DNA of 64,000 bases, from positions 5,466,001 through 5,530,000 of the forward strand of contig NC_053201.1 of the NCBI RefSeq assembly GCF_905163445.1, read 5' to 3'. The stretch's first letter is position 1, and each line of letters opens with the position of its first letter. Below the pieces are notes generated by a model. That model was given only the letters and a program-made list of their open reading frames with translations, did no database searches and had not been told where the DNA came from. Shown here in pieces: positions 12,660 to 23,225 of this stretch. The translations under genes and the position numbers were made by a program. This stretch comes from Pararge aegeria. Lineage: Eukaryota > Arthropoda > Insecta > Lepidoptera > Nymphalidae.

Positions 12660-12866
12660 GGATCCACCCAGCGCTTGACGACAATCACGCCCGTAAGAAA
12701 GCAATGATGAGGTCTAGGTTGGCACGCTTGGCTAGAAGAAGCCTAATCACTCTAGCCTTGAAGGTACCCAAATTATACGTGGCAGGAAACACAGTTGCCG
12801 GGAGGGCGTTCCACATCTTAGCGGTGCGTATAAGAAACGCGGATAAATTTTTCAGCGTTGCTTCAC
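12660..12866 (-). pseudogene. Jockey-like LINE C-terminal fragment
   Basis: Minus-strand translation contains RTAKMWNALPATVFPATYNL, then GTFKARVIRLLLAKRANLD, the usual end of Jockey-type ORF2. The plus-strand frame here is a shadow. It lies between a Helitron and a family Q repeat. Confidence 0.65.
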
Positions 12867-12868
12867 AT

Positions 12869-13238
12869 TTTGACGTGACAACGTCTTATAATTCGATGGA
12901 GCCGGCTGCACGCACGAAAAAACATGACGTATGCGGCGTTACCTCGTTCTGAGGCGTTCCATTCAAGGCTTGAAATGCAAGCGAGAGCGCGGAACGAGCG
13001 ACAAAGAGGCACAGTCGGCCTCCGCGTTCGACATCTGTCTCTCTCCTACTTGAGTGAGCGATGCGTCCGCGTGGACAGCTTCTATACAATAATACATTTA
13101 CATGTTTTCGGCAAGGATGAAGTGCAGTGAAAAGTGAATGTGGTGTCAATTGTTTAGAGCAACCATTCCATCAGTATTTTCTTACGACGTAGTCACGTTC
13201 AACTATCGTCAGTAAGCCGACTTTACAGACAACCAATT
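12869..13238. repeat. Family Q repeat
   Basis: About 370 bp, nearly identical by eye to 18005-18400, from GACGTGACAACGTCTTATAA to CGACTTTACAGACAACCAAT. Inverted ends suggest a nonautonomous DNA element; superfamily unknown. Confidence 0.72.
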
Positions 13239-13239
13239 A

Positions 13240-13870
13240 TTTTTTATAATACTAGTGTCGCACGAGATTAGTATTTAGAAAAGAAATATGGATCTGTATG
13301 TGAAGAAGTTTACTAAAAAAAACCAAGCTAAAATATGAATATTTACATATCTAGCAGCATAATCTCTTAATTACACAAATCGCAGCAGCACAATGCGGTT
13401 TCACGTGCGAATATCATAATTCAATTGGACAAAGGGGGCCGATGGTGGAGATATGCTGAAACAAAGCACTCTCGTTGAAGTCCGTGCTAATTAAGGCCAT
13501 CGCGACAGCATCGCTGTTTACTAATGCACACTGTTAGGTAATGAGAAGCGGTTGTCTTTCTGCTTGCTTTGCTTTTTTTTCTTACGAGCTTTTTCATTCA
13601 GTTTTTTTATGATCGGTGTTTTCTAACAAACCGTGTAAAGATTATTATATTCAGCAGGATATTTTTCTATAATATTTATTCGTGTTTATACCCACACCTG
13701 GAGGCCGAAATTAGTATATGCCTTTTATATCAGTTTTATAGCGACTTTAGCGCCATCTAGTAGGAAACATTGCTATTTAAATCTACTTTTTCCAATTGTA
13801 CGAAATTTTTAATATGCATTTTAAATTTATAAAATCTACAGGGTATGTTCGACTGTCGATTTTTTTAAAT
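13240..13870. other. AT-rich stretch, nothing recognised
   Basis: No exon-like segment with matching phase for the spectrin-repeat gene was found here. Confidence 0.45.
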
Positions 13871-13871
13871 G

Positions 13872-14010
13872 TCAAAGTCAAATATTTCTTTATTCAAATA
13901 GGCACATAGATGGCACCTTTGATGCGTACATTACATGTAAAGACCAATGAGGGAAGTAGATTTCATAAATATAATTTACAAAAATATAATTAAATACTAT
14001 CGGTACACAA
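13872..14010 (-). mobile_element. LINE family E 3' end
   Basis: Minus-strand GTACGCATCAAAGGTGCCAT, then TTTGAATAAAGAAATATTTG and TTGACTTTGAC. It faces the plus-strand copy at 14255-14580. Confidence 0.6.
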
Positions 14011-14254
14011 TTTAACTAGACATTCTATTAGCGATATGTCAATGCGTTTAATATCTATCAATTGTTTCTATCACTTATAAATAACAGATAAGGGTAAGTA
14101 TAAATTTCTTATACCGGATCTTAGACTATAACCGGGTTGCTTCTTAAATAGTTCTAAGTGACTATGTGAGATGGTGATAACAAAAAAAACTAAGTTATAA
14201 GAAATATAACGACTAAGTGTGTTCTTCAGACCAATGCATGTTTGCAAAACCTCG

Positions 14255-14580
14255 TAGCTTTAGTTTTAAGTTTACGAATGTAGTTATCGCCATCCACTCA
14301 CTTCTATGTATATATTTTACATGTAACGTACGCATCAAGGATGGACGTTGGGGTCCCAAGGTGCTGGAATGGCAGCCCCGCACTGGTAAGCGCAGCGTTG
14401 GTCAACCCCCAACGAGGTGGACAGACGACATTAAGCGCGTCGCAGGAAGCCGCTGGATCCAAGCGGCACAGAACCGTGGAATTTGGAACTCCCTACAAAA
14501 GACCTATGTCCATCAGTGGACGTCTGTCGGTTGATATGATGATGATGTACGCATCAAAGGTGCCATTTGACTTCACTTGA
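14255..14580 (+). mobile_element. LINE family E 3' end, split by an RTE insertion
   Basis: TACATGTAACGTACGCATCA on the left and GTACGCATCAAAGGTGCCAT on the right of the RTE fragment at 14339-14546. Confidence 0.65.
14339..14546 (+). pseudogene. RTE-type LINE C-terminal fragment with 11-bp duplication
   Basis: Encodes the end of an RTE endonuclease-reverse transcriptase: GRWGPKVLEWQPRTGKRSVG, PTRWTDDIKRVAGSRWIQAA and YVHQWTSVG, then a GATGATGATG end. It is flanked by GTACGCATCAA at 14328-14338 and 14547-14557, a clean target duplication, so the insertion is defined at both ends. The host sequence is the 3' end of LINE family E. A parallel +1 frame is a shadow. Confidence 0.85.
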
Positions 14581-14892
14581 CTAGAATATAACAATAAACC
14601 TAGAACTGTTTGCAGGCAAAAAAAAAGAAAAGCTGTTTACACTGCATTACACAATACACAATGTTATTACAACAGCTGGCAACCTGTTGCCCACTATACT
14701 ATTTAGTAGCCTTAGTAACAGATTTTATCGCTCACAAACGTGGTGTCGTTTTCGAGTACGGAAATGCTTAACCATCGGAGTAAAATGGATCTTATTTGCA
14801 TTGTTTTAAAGCTCAAATTAACCTACAATTTTTTAGTTCGAGCTTTTGACAGGACGTAAAATTTATTACTTCCGAATTCTTGTCTATCTTGT

Positions 14893-15060
14893 TACAACCC
14901 TACCGAAAGAGAAGTGCCGCTAAGCGATTAAGCGTTCCAGTACGATGTGGGAAACCAATTAGGGGTATGGTTTAACATAACTGCCATACTCACTAAAAGG
15001 TTAGCCCGCTACCATCTTAGACGGCTTCATTACTCACTTTCAAGGGCATTCAAGGGCTAA
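14893..15060 (+). mobile_element. SINE-K, 3' part
   Basis: GCCGCTAAGCGATTAAGCGT, GTTAGCCCGCTACCATCTTA. Confidence 0.68.
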
Positions 15061-15539
15061 CTTGTAGTAAAAAAACGATTTTAAATAAAAATCAGAAGTA
15101 CACGATTTGAGACTCTAATCCAAGTCATATTAGGTCCGTTTTACTTTGACGATGCAGAGTTTGGTATACGAAAACGACTCCTCGATTGCAAGTGACCAAA
15201 CCCGTACTAAGGCTATAGATCGGTATCATTCGCATGTTCCTTACATGCATTTCACCTGCACCGATCTTATCGATACACAAGTTTTGTTTCTCTTGATATA
15301 ATTTATGCACACAGGTATCTACTCGTAACTACATAATAATATGTCAGTGCACGCACGTTTAACTTTTACTTTTTTTTGAATGTACGTATAGACAAGCCTT
15401 GGTTGCAAGTACACCTGGTGGTGTCACACTACATGGTAATCATTGAGCCTTAATCAATTATCGAGTAAAATTTAAACGGTAACATTTAACTCTTTAAAAT
15501 AATTGTTTTACAAATATAACCTATCATAAACTATTTAAA

Positions 15540-15890
15540 ACTAAATAAAATCTAAAACGTCTTCGAAACCACCGCAGCGAGCCACAGTTCCTAAGATGCT
15601 GGCAGCATTACCCCTTGAGATGGCCAAACTAATTCATTAGCCAAGGCAACTGCCCGCTCCAGGACCACCGGTAGACTCGATTACCCTTTTTCAATAATTC
15701 TCGTGCCTCCGGACCCCATGGTCCCAAAGTCTCTACTCCAAAAGGCACAAAAATTAAGCTGCTATCCAGGTTTTCATATTTACGCCTCTTGGCCTGCACG
15801 GCACTGGTAGCAGCCGCACCCACCATTGACGAGGTGCCCTGGATGTGTGCTGCAGCTAAAGTATCGACACAAGTTGCATCCCACACAAGT
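15540..15890 (-). pseudogene. C-terminal fragment of a mobile-element ORF (WDATCVDTLA type)
   Basis: The frame 15886-15629 encodes WDATCVDTLAAAHIQGTSS, KRRKYENLDSSLIFVPFGVE and TLGPWGPEARELLKK, a motif set I know from repeated, TE-associated ORFs in insects and other animals. The expected ending NAASILGTVARCGGFEDVL is in another frame further down, so a frameshift separates the halves. The element class is not identified. Confidence 0.6.
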
Positions 15891-15959
15891 GAAAAATGAT
15901 GAAAAAAAATGATCTTGGAAAATTTAAATCATTTCTTTTTTATTGCTCATAAATTGATT

Positions 15960-16105
15960 TTCTACTTAGGGCAACAGATTTACATGACACTCGTGAATTT
16001 GGCGTGGTTTTCATGGTAATAATTGACGGAGCAATTGTCGCCCTGTGCCCATAAATCTGAAGCGTATGTGTTAAGCTGCATGTACCTATAATTACACCGG
16101 CATTA
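15960..16105 (+). repeat. Family L repeat, decayed
   Basis: CGCCCTGTGCCCATAAATCT, TTAAGCTGCATGTACCTATA. Confidence 0.5.
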
Positions 16106-16177
16106 TTAAGCCCCATAGTGTCATATCATATTTATACAAAGTGTGTGTGAATACAACGTGCAACCGAATTACGAAAA

Positions 16178-16453
16178 AAATTTTTTTTTTTTACTACGAC
16201 AATACACACATCGCCATCTAGCCCCAAAGTAAGCGTAGCTTGTGTTATGGGTACTAAGGTGACTGATGAATATTTTTATGAATAACATACATAAATACTT
16301 ATATATAATATAAAAAATAATACATATAAACACCCAGACACTGAAAAACATTCATGTTCATCACACAAACATTTTCCAGTTGTGGGAATCGAAATCGGCC
16401 ATGGACTCAGAAATCAGGGTCGCTGTCCACTGCGCCAATCGGCCGTCTAATTG
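16178..16453 (-). mobile_element. SINE-A copy, full length
   Basis: Complete from ACGGCCGATTGGCGCAGTGG (minus) to a poly-T tail at 16178-16192. Its upstream flank recurs at 22250-22300. Confidence 0.83.
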
Positions 16454-16563
16454 GAGGAAACATAAGTATATTTTATAAGGAATCAACATGTTAAAGTATT
16501 AAATCAAAAGAAACATATTCATTTTCCTACACAAACGAATGTTAAAACATTTTTAGTGTATAC

Positions 16564-17118
16564 TAATGACACGGTTGCCTGAAAGCAAGCCGCTCCGCTT
16601 TCATCTCACACGATAGAACAAAGATTGTAAAATTGTAAAACTATGTTGGAAAAGAGCAACTGCTGAGTTTCTTGCCGGCTTCATCTCGGTAGAATCTGCC
16701 TTCCGAACCGGTGGTAGAGTCACACAAACAGACATAATTGACGTTTCAAAAGTGCTTATTTATTTATTTTTATATTTATTTGGTATCTATGACCCATCAC
16801 TACACACTACACTATAACTTAAATAGAATAATTAAAAACTATACTAAATCAAAAAAAAAAAACTTACATTAAATATTAATATGCAATACAAAAAAAGTTA
16901 CAAATTAAAATTTCTGCGTCCAGGCAGCCCTACGTGGAGTTTAATATATCTCTATGGTCGTTCCTTCATCACTGAAGATCGTGGTCCTGGTGAGATCTCA
17001 ACTTCGCGTTGGTAAACTGTCTCCATCGACTTTTGTTGGAGGCCATTTTCAAAATACAACTTGTAATATGCCTTATATTACCTACTTTAGGCCTAATTGA
17101 AATAAATGAAATTTGAAT
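16564..17118 (+). mobile_element. LINE family C tail, interrupted by a family B insertion
   Basis: The family C 3' UTR runs to GACGTTTCAAAAGTGCTTAT at about 16760, is broken by a family B LINE tail in opposite orientation, and resumes with TAGGCCTAATTGAAATAAATG near 17090. Confidence 0.75.
16755..17060 (-). mobile_element. LINE-like family B tail inside family C
   Basis: Longest of three family B copies. The minus-strand reading passes GGGCTGCCTGGACGCAGAAA and ends in AAAT-type repeats, the form of a CR1/RTE 3' end. Flanks are family C sequence on both sides. Confidence 0.65.
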
Positions 17119-17708
17119 GTGAACCCTATTGAAGATAAATATAGCCTAATACCTACACTACGCGATGGGTACCTAATAAAGTGACTCCTGAGTCACATGA
17201 TTTAATTTTGCATGTGATTTTAGAGCTGTATCAGTAATCCAGTAAAAACAATGGCAGTGGTTTACTCAAAAACTATTGGGTTGCGAGTTCTACGATTTTT
17301 GTTCACTCGAAAGGTACACATATATTCACTGTATACATATAGCTCATGGAAAGCGTTCGAAAACGACTATAGCGAGCTTTGCTTTTTATAAGTCGTACTT
17401 AATATTTTATCCCTCCACTTAACAATTTATGCCTCTATACAGCAAATAAGCAATATGAAGCTCGGAATACGATCAAGCTAAACAGCAGAAGTTACGTGTT
17501 AAATCCTTTTGGAAAATTTTAACGGTTCAACCTTATATAACTATGGTTAATAATTTTCACTATGCTGCCAAGAGGCAAAAATTAAATAGCGTCAGCAGCG
17601 TCTTAGCGCAATGTATTACCGCTATGTGACTAGTTTAGTTCGTTTTAGTTAAGCATCTTATTGAATTCATAAAATCATGGCGTTACGTGACGCCGATGTT
17701 ACTTTTTT

Positions 17709-17895
17709 CATCATCGAATCTATTGATTTACTTCTAGACATAGATTATTAGTAGGGACTTCTAAATTTCACAGTCTAGTGCCGCTTGCATCCAGCAGCAT
17801 TCTGCGACTCTTTTGATGTCATTCGTCCACCTCATGGTCTACCAACGCTGCGTTTACCGGTGCGGCGTCGCCTTTCCAGCACCTTGGGATCCCTC
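17709..17895 (-). pseudogene. RTE-type LINE C-terminal fragment, decayed
   Basis: Minus-strand reading CCCAAGGTGCTGGAAAGGCG, AACGCAGCGTTGGTAGACCA, AGTCGCAGAATGCTGCTGGA aligns with 14339-14546 and ends GATGATGA. It contains stops. Confidence 0.7.
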
Positions 17896-18004
17896 CACCA
17901 AATCTACGCCCATGGCCACTTCAGCTGTCTTGGTAAAACTGGTACTACAGATCTCCTCGTTTCTAATTTGATGACGCAGAGACACTCGCAGTCAAATATC
18001 GATT

Positions 18005-18400
18005 TTTGACGTGACAACGTCTTATAATTCGATGGAGCCGGCTGCAAGCACGAAAAAACATGACGTATGCGGCGTTACCCCGCTCTGAGGCGTTCCATTC
18101 AAGGCTTGAAGTGTAAGCGAGAGCGCGGAACGAGCGACAAAGAGGCACAGTCGGCCTCCGCGTTCGACATCTGTCTCTCTCCTACTTGAGTGAGCGATGC
18201 GTCCGCGTGGACAGCTTCTATACAATAACACATTTACATGTTTTCGGCAAGGATGAAGTGCAGTGAAAAGTGAATGTGGTGTCAATTGTTTATAGCAACG
18301 ATAATATCTATCAAATAATTTAGCCATTCCATCAGTATTTTCTTACGACGTTGTCACGTTCAACTATCGTCAGTAAGCCGACTTTACAGACAACCAATTT
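18005..18400. repeat. Family Q repeat with extra 23 bp
   Basis: Same as 12869-13238 plus an additional segment containing GATAATATCTATCAAATAAT near 18300. It lies 490 bp past the exon F donor. Confidence 0.72.
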
Positions 18401-18891
18401 TTTTGTCATTCATATGGAGTTACGCAGCCATTCTTAAGTCGCAAGTGAAAACGTTCTTAAGCGTCAATAAAGTTCAAATTTAACATTGAAGTAAATAACT
18501 TAAATTTCTCGTTGCGTTGCAATCTCTAGAGGATGATGTTTAGACTTGAGTGACATAAGATTTAGGATATAATTTATATGAGAAATATTGGTCGACACGG
18601 AACGCCCGCATATGTATAAAATCATCTTGATAGTTGGGAGAACTTTTAGTTTTAATTATGCAATATAGTAGAAATATTGTCTAAAAATAAAGTAAAGAAA
18701 TAAGAGTTTTCGTTATTAAAAGTAAAATCAATATTTTTCGTATTGTTTTTGTAAAAAAATACAGATATTACACAGTATAAATACAAAGTATTTATGGGAT
18801 AGAGGCGCAGAGGGGTCATGACGGCATAAGATAGCGTCATGCCGTTTAACGTGACGGCATAGGATTTGGCTGGCAGAAAAAAGTCACTAAC

Positions 18892-19022
18892 CTGATGTTC
18901 ACTAAGCTTCCGCATAAGCTCGTGGTAGGGAGCCGCTCTCGCTGCGCCCAACGCCGGTGGTGGTAACCGACCCTCCATACTGTGCAGCCAACGCCGGAGA
19001 CAGCGAAGCTCGTGTGCCGGAT
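18892..19022 (-). CDS. Spectrin-repeat protein gene, exon F (helix A of repeat 2)
   Basis: Acceptor TTTGTTATAG precedes 19022 and donor GTTAGT follows 18892. The 131 bp go from phase 1 to phase 0. The product includes AHELRCLRRWLHSMEGRLPP and later YHELMRKLSEHQ, helix A of a second spectrin-type repeat with its Trp; the sequence is GC-rich against AT-rich flanks. It is the last exon I can see; helix B of repeat 2 should start the next exon and was not found to the left. Exon and splice phases are seen directly. The link to Klarsicht/nesprin (nuclear-envelope KASH proteins tying nuclei to motors and cytoskeleton) is inference; other spectrin-repeat proteins such as dystrophin relatives are not excluded. 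Confidence 0.78.
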
Positions 19023-19166
19023 CTATAACAAACGTTCATTTTTAACTCCATACATACTTTTATGTACTTCCATGCTTTAAATCCTCTATAAAACATTCTG
19101 AAACAGTTAGCTTATTAAAAACTTCAAAACACCCAATGTACTAATAACCACAATATCATCCAAACA

Positions 19167-19375
19167 ATAAACTACGACAATACACACATCCCCAAAGTAA
19201 GCGTAGCTTGTGTTATGGGTACTAGGATAGCTGATTAATATTTTTTTATAAACACCCAGACACTGAAAAACATTAATATTCATCAAACAAACATTTTCCA
19301 GTTGTGGGAATCGAACCCACGACCTTGGACTCCGAAAGCAGGGTCGATGCCCAAGGCGCCACTCGGCCGTGCTCG
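19167..19375 (-). mobile_element. SINE-A copy, left arm of inverted pair
   Basis: Head CGGCCGAGTGGCGCC (minus) at about 19372, body with CATAACACAAGCTACGCTTA. It begins 145 bp upstream of exon F on the gene strand. Confidence 0.8.
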
Positions 19376-19489
19376 TGAGCACGTTTCCCACATTTTTCGT
19401 TGATATTTTTATTGTTTTGTTTACAAAAAATGAGAGATTCAAGTTTTGACAGCACACCGCAAGATATTTTAAACTCTGCAAAAGACATT

Positions 19490-19760
19490 TTGACGGCCGA
19501 TTGGCGCAGTGGGCAGCGACCCTGCTTTCTGAGTCCAAGGCCGTGGGTTCAATTCCCACAACTGGAAAATGTTTGTGTGAAGAACATGAATGTTGTTCAG
19601 TGTCTGGGTGTTTATATGTATATTATAAGTATTTATGTATATTATTCATAAAAATATTCATCAGTTATCTTAGTACCCATTACACAAGCTACGCTTACTT
19701 TGGGACTAGATGGCGGTGTGTGTATTGTCGTAGTATATTTATTTATTTATTTATTTATTT
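19490..19760 (+). mobile_element. SINE-A copy, full length, right arm of inverted pair
   Basis: TTTGACGGCCGATTGGCGCA, GGCCGTGGGTTCAATTCCCA, tail TTTATTTATTTATTT. Head-to-head with 19167-19375, spacer about 115 bp. Confidence 0.85.
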
Positions 19761-20239
19761 CCAACAAGCTACTACCGGAAATATCAAGAAAATATAGAAT
19801 GGTATCAGTTTACTAGGACTGATTCTATTAATGTTAGCAGTAAAGTTACTGCCTTAGAATTGGTAAAGAGAATTCATATTATCGGTGTAGATAAAGTCTT
19901 GTTTGGAACTGTTGATAATTAGGTATTAAAACACTTATGTGATACTATTATCACAACTAACCCAAATTCGTGTTTAATACCCCTAATCATAAAACAGTTG
20001 CATAAATAACTAATAACTAATAAATTAATCTGCAATAAAATGTTATTATTTCGGTGTATTTACATAGTTTCCTATGTAGTAAGTGAGTGTACTGCAAACA
20101 ATTTAAGCGGACTAGCTATACTATGATATGTATGGCTATACCCGCCAACCCATATTAAGGCAGTGTGGTGGGTCTATGACAGGGGGGACATAAATTAGAC
20201 AGACTAAGGACAATGGTTTAAATACCATACTAATACTAA

Positions 20240-20420
20240 TCCGTACTAATATTATTACTGCGATAGTGTTTCTGTATGTTTATACGTTAGTTTGTTACCT
20301 ATGTCAGGCTCAAACGTTGAACCGATCTTGTTGAAATTTGGCACTCATACCACATGTATGCATTCTGGAGATTGACATAGGATGTTTATCTCGGGTTGCC
20401 GAAGTTGACCGTTTAATTTA
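20240..20420 (+). mobile_element. Helitron-like element, 5' part
   Basis: TCCGTACTAATATTATTACT, CCGATCTTGTTGAAATTTGG; no 3' end seen. Confidence 0.6.
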
Positions 20421-20611
20421 AAAAAAAATTTTTACCTACGCATAACAAAATATACTACTTGAAATGAATACGTTATCTTGGTGAAAGGCTACATTTTATA
20501 AATGGAAAATAAAGGATTTGTTGTAAATAATAAGTTCATAAAAGGTAATTAATTTAAACCAGTCCATTAAGTTTGGTTGTAAGATTTGTGTACGATAGAG
20601 TCGGCATTCGA

Positions 20612-20697
20612 TAGATGCTGGATATTGGATAGATGCTGGATATTGGATAGAAGCAGGCGTTACTTTGCGGAAATCCATGACATATTATGAAAATGCG
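20612..20697. repeat. 18-bp tandem repeat ending in a family P terminus
   Basis: TGGATATTGGATAGATGC / TGGATATTGGATAGAAGC repeated about 2.5 times, then AGGCGTTACTTTGCGGAAAT. Confidence 0.7.
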
Positions 20698-20699
20698 TG

Positions 20700-21145
20700 G
20701 TAATTATGGCCAACCCCTGCGAAGAGAGAGTTCTTTAGTCCAGCAGTAAACTGGATGGATGCATTCAATTTTCATTTCGTCCCGGATAACAGAACCGTTC
20801 CGATGGCATGTCCGATTTCAGTACTTAGAACTGAAATGACTACCACGATTTTTCTAACATAAGTAAAAGTATCATATTATGAAAATTAAGCTCAATTTGC
20901 TATACTCCGCGAAAAGCAGGAGAATCTGTATGGTGTTATTTAAGATTTCTTCAATCCTTTTACTCCACACAAAACACCAAACAACTTCGTTAATGTACCC
21001 TCTACGCAAGTTTCGCCGGAAGCGGAGCATCTTCTGGAGATGTTTTTTAAAGTCAACATCTCCTGAGAATGCTCCGGTTTTCTCTTTCCTCCTGCTTTTC
21101 GTCGAGTATAGCAAATTAAGCTTAATTTTTATAATATACAATTTG
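20700..21145. mobile_element. Foldback family P, extended form
   Basis: Arms AAATTAAGCTCAATTTGCTA (20884 region) and TAGCAAATTAAGCTTAATTT (21110 region) with CGAAAAGCAGGAG / CTCCTGCTTTTCG inside. The flanking 170 bp (GATGGCATGTCCGATTTCAG) recur, inverted, at 56672-56815, so the mobile unit is longer than the hairpin. Confidence 0.72.
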
Positions 21146-21274
21146 ATGCTGAAAGCCGTGATAGCATATTGGTAAGGACTTTTGCTCTCTTTCGGGGGGG
21201 GGGATCGAAGTCTATCAGGGGTACCTTTATATTTTCGGAATTAAGTGCGTTATAAGGAATAAAGTATTACTTTA

Positions 21275-21660
21275 TTAGCTTTAACCCGCGGCGTCGCTCG
21301 CGTTGTAATTTGAATAACTTTGCCAGGAGGAATGGGATACCGATCATGAATGACAAATCCAAATTGATCGCTTGCTTGCATTTTTCGGGGATAAGAAGTA
21401 GCCCATGTAGCTCATAAACTATCTCTATGCCAAAAATCACATCAGCCCGTTGCTCCGTTGCTGCGTGATTGTAGGACAAAATGGAAGCGTAAGCGTATCT
21501 TCCCACGGGAACTGTGCATTTTTCTGGGATAAAAGTAGCCTATGTCGCTCTCCTACTCATAAACTTTCTCTATGCGAAAATTCTCATCAATCCGTCGCCA
21601 TGTTGCTGCGTTATGGATAGACAAACAGACACACTTTCGCATTTATAATATTAGTATGGA
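21275..21660 (-). mobile_element. Helitron-like element, complete, in E-F intron
   Basis: Minus-strand TCCATACTAATATTATAAAT to GTTAAAGCTAA, flanked by A and T. It contains a partial internal duplication (AAACTATCTCTATGCC and AAACTTTCTCTATGCG on the plus strand). Confidence 0.75.
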
Positions 21661-21667
21661 TTCTCAT

Positions 21668-21800
21668 GCAGACTCTTTTTTTTTTATTATTGTACAAGTT
21701 GACCCTTAACTGCAATCTCACCATACCACACATTAGTGATGATACAGTTTAAGATAGTAGCGGGTCAACCTGTTAGGGAGTATGGTTAAACCCCTAATCA
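21668..21800 (-). mobile_element. SINE-K, 3' part
   Basis: GTTGACCCTTAACTGCAATC, ATAGTAGCGGGTCAACCTGT; ends 38 bp from exon E on the intron side. Confidence 0.68.
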
Positions 21801-21837
21801 GTTAAATTCTATTTATGGATATTTTGTAAATACTAAC

Positions 21838-21940
21838 CGACAGTGTCGGAACATTCACCGTCCCGGTTCCGCTGGTCCGGACTAAGCAGCAATCTCAAGC
21901 TTTCCCACTTCACGTTCAGATGCTCCATCCGCCACGTCAC
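21838..21940 (-). CDS. Spectrin-repeat protein gene, exon E (helix C of repeat 1)
   Basis: Acceptor GTTCCCCAG precedes 21940 and donor GTTAGT follows 21838. The 103 bp run from phase 0 to phase 1. The translation VTWRMEHLNVKWESLRLLLS is a classic helix C with its conserved Trp, followed by a polar tail (PDQRNRDGECSDTV). It was found by walking the reading frame from exon D. The single leftover G pairs with AT at the start of exon F to make Asp, so the linker between repeats 1 and 2 is continuous. A Helitron lies about 180 bp further into the intron. Confidence 0.8.
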
Positions 21941-22069
21941 CTGGGGAACAATGGACAAAGTCAGGTCAAACACAGGTCAACACCTTGAATAAAGAATATC
22001 ATGATATTCTTTATTCAAGGAGACCTTTCGCCGCAAAGCTAATAAATCAGCGCAATAGACGTAATTTGA

Positions 22070-22247
22070 CGGCTGACTGGCGCAGTGGCAGCGACCCTGG
22101 TTTCTGAGTCCATGGCCGTGGTTTCGATTCCCACAATTGGAAAATGTTTGTGTGATTAACATAAATGTTTATCAGTGTCTGGGTGTTTAACTGTATATTA
22201 TAAGCATTTATGTATATTATTCATAAAAATATTCATCAGTCATCTTA
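22070..22247 (+). mobile_element. SINE-A copy, lacking tail
   Basis: TTTGACGGCTGACTGGCGCA to TATTCATCAGTCATCTTA, then directly followed by the flank sequence of another SINE-A. Confidence 0.75.
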
Positions 22248-22297
22248 CTTTTACATGTTGATTCCTTATGAAATATACTTATGTTTCCTCCAATTAG

Positions 22298-22460
22298 ACG
22301 ACCCTGCTTTCTGAGTCCAAGGCCGTGGGCCTTGTTTATATGTATATCATAAGTATTTATGTATGTTATTCATAAAAATATTCATCAGTCACCTTAGTAC
22401 CCATAACACAAGCTACGCTTACTGTCGTACGCTTATTGTCGTGGTATATTTATTTATATT
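22298..22460 (+). mobile_element. SINE-A copy with internal deletions
   Basis: GACCCTGCTTTCTGAGTCCA, then jumps to TTTATATGTATATCATAAG; ends GTCGTGGTATATTTATTTAT. Confidence 0.7.
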
Positions 22461-22588
22461 TATATTGTTTTATTTATAATTATGTCTATTTTTATGCGAT
22501 CTGGTTGCTAACAGGCAATATAACTTATTTTACAAACTGCCCTATGATTCGGAAGTACCTACTATGTACAAAATATATAATTTTTTTC

Positions 22589-23122
22589 TTAAATACAGTT
22601 CAACGGGTACATACCACGATAATGTTTTTGGTTTTTTCTAAATTTAAAAGTGACGTTGTCAGTGTAGTATGTCGAACAGTTCGTGTAATACCAATCGTGT
22701 AATGTTCTTAACAATTATTCATTGTAAAGTCAACATCTCATGAGGATGCTCCGGTTTCGGAGCGAAACGTGCGTAGAGGGTACATTGCCCAAGATCTGTT
22801 TGGTATGGAGTATACGGATTGAAGTAATTATAAATTACACCATACAGATTCTCCTGCTGTTTGCGGAGTAAAGCAAATTAAGCTTAATTTTCATAATATA
22901 TTATGGATTTCCGCAAAGTAACGCCTGCTTCTATCCAATATAGTGTAATACCGACAAAAAACACGAAAGCCGGTAGTCAGATTCTGCCCGTGACATCCAA
23001 TGACATCCAATGACATCTCGTACCTACGCAGTCCCGTCGTGACCACGATCCATGCAACTGAGTCGAAATATCGACATATCCAAAAATATTATCGTGGTAT
23101 GTACCCGTTGAACTATATTAAA
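22589..23122. repeat. 43-bp inverted arms flanking 448 bp
   Basis: 22589-22631 and 23080-23122 are inverted copies with three mismatches, both carrying GTTCAACGGGTACATACCAC in opposite sense. A foldback P half-copy sits between them. Confidence 0.85.
22718..22955. mobile_element. Foldback family P, half copy
   Basis: GTTTCGGAGCGAAACGTGCG to GGATTTCCGCAAAGTAACGC and CTGCTTCTATCC terminus; D-E intron. Confidence 0.7.
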
Positions 23123-23225
23123 GAAATGTTGATTATCCACGAAAATCTTAGTTTAAAATCTTTAATATCATATTTTTGAAGAAATTAACGGTTTTGTTGA
23201 TATTGTTGCAAATCAATCCTTACTG

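Noticed and set aside
12602..12952. Plus-strand frame of 116 codons
   Set aside because: It crosses a Helitron end, the antisense of a LINE C-terminus and a family Q repeat; not a gene.
12886..18327. Similar minus-strand frames (87 and 101 codons) at 12886-13149 and 18022-18327
   Set aside because: Both lie wholly inside family Q repeats; conservation follows from recent copying and no protein family is recognised.
19107..19651. Overlapping frames up to 150 codons across two SINE-A copies
   Set aside because: Translations of SINE heads and tails in both senses; similar peptides occur at other SINE-A copies.
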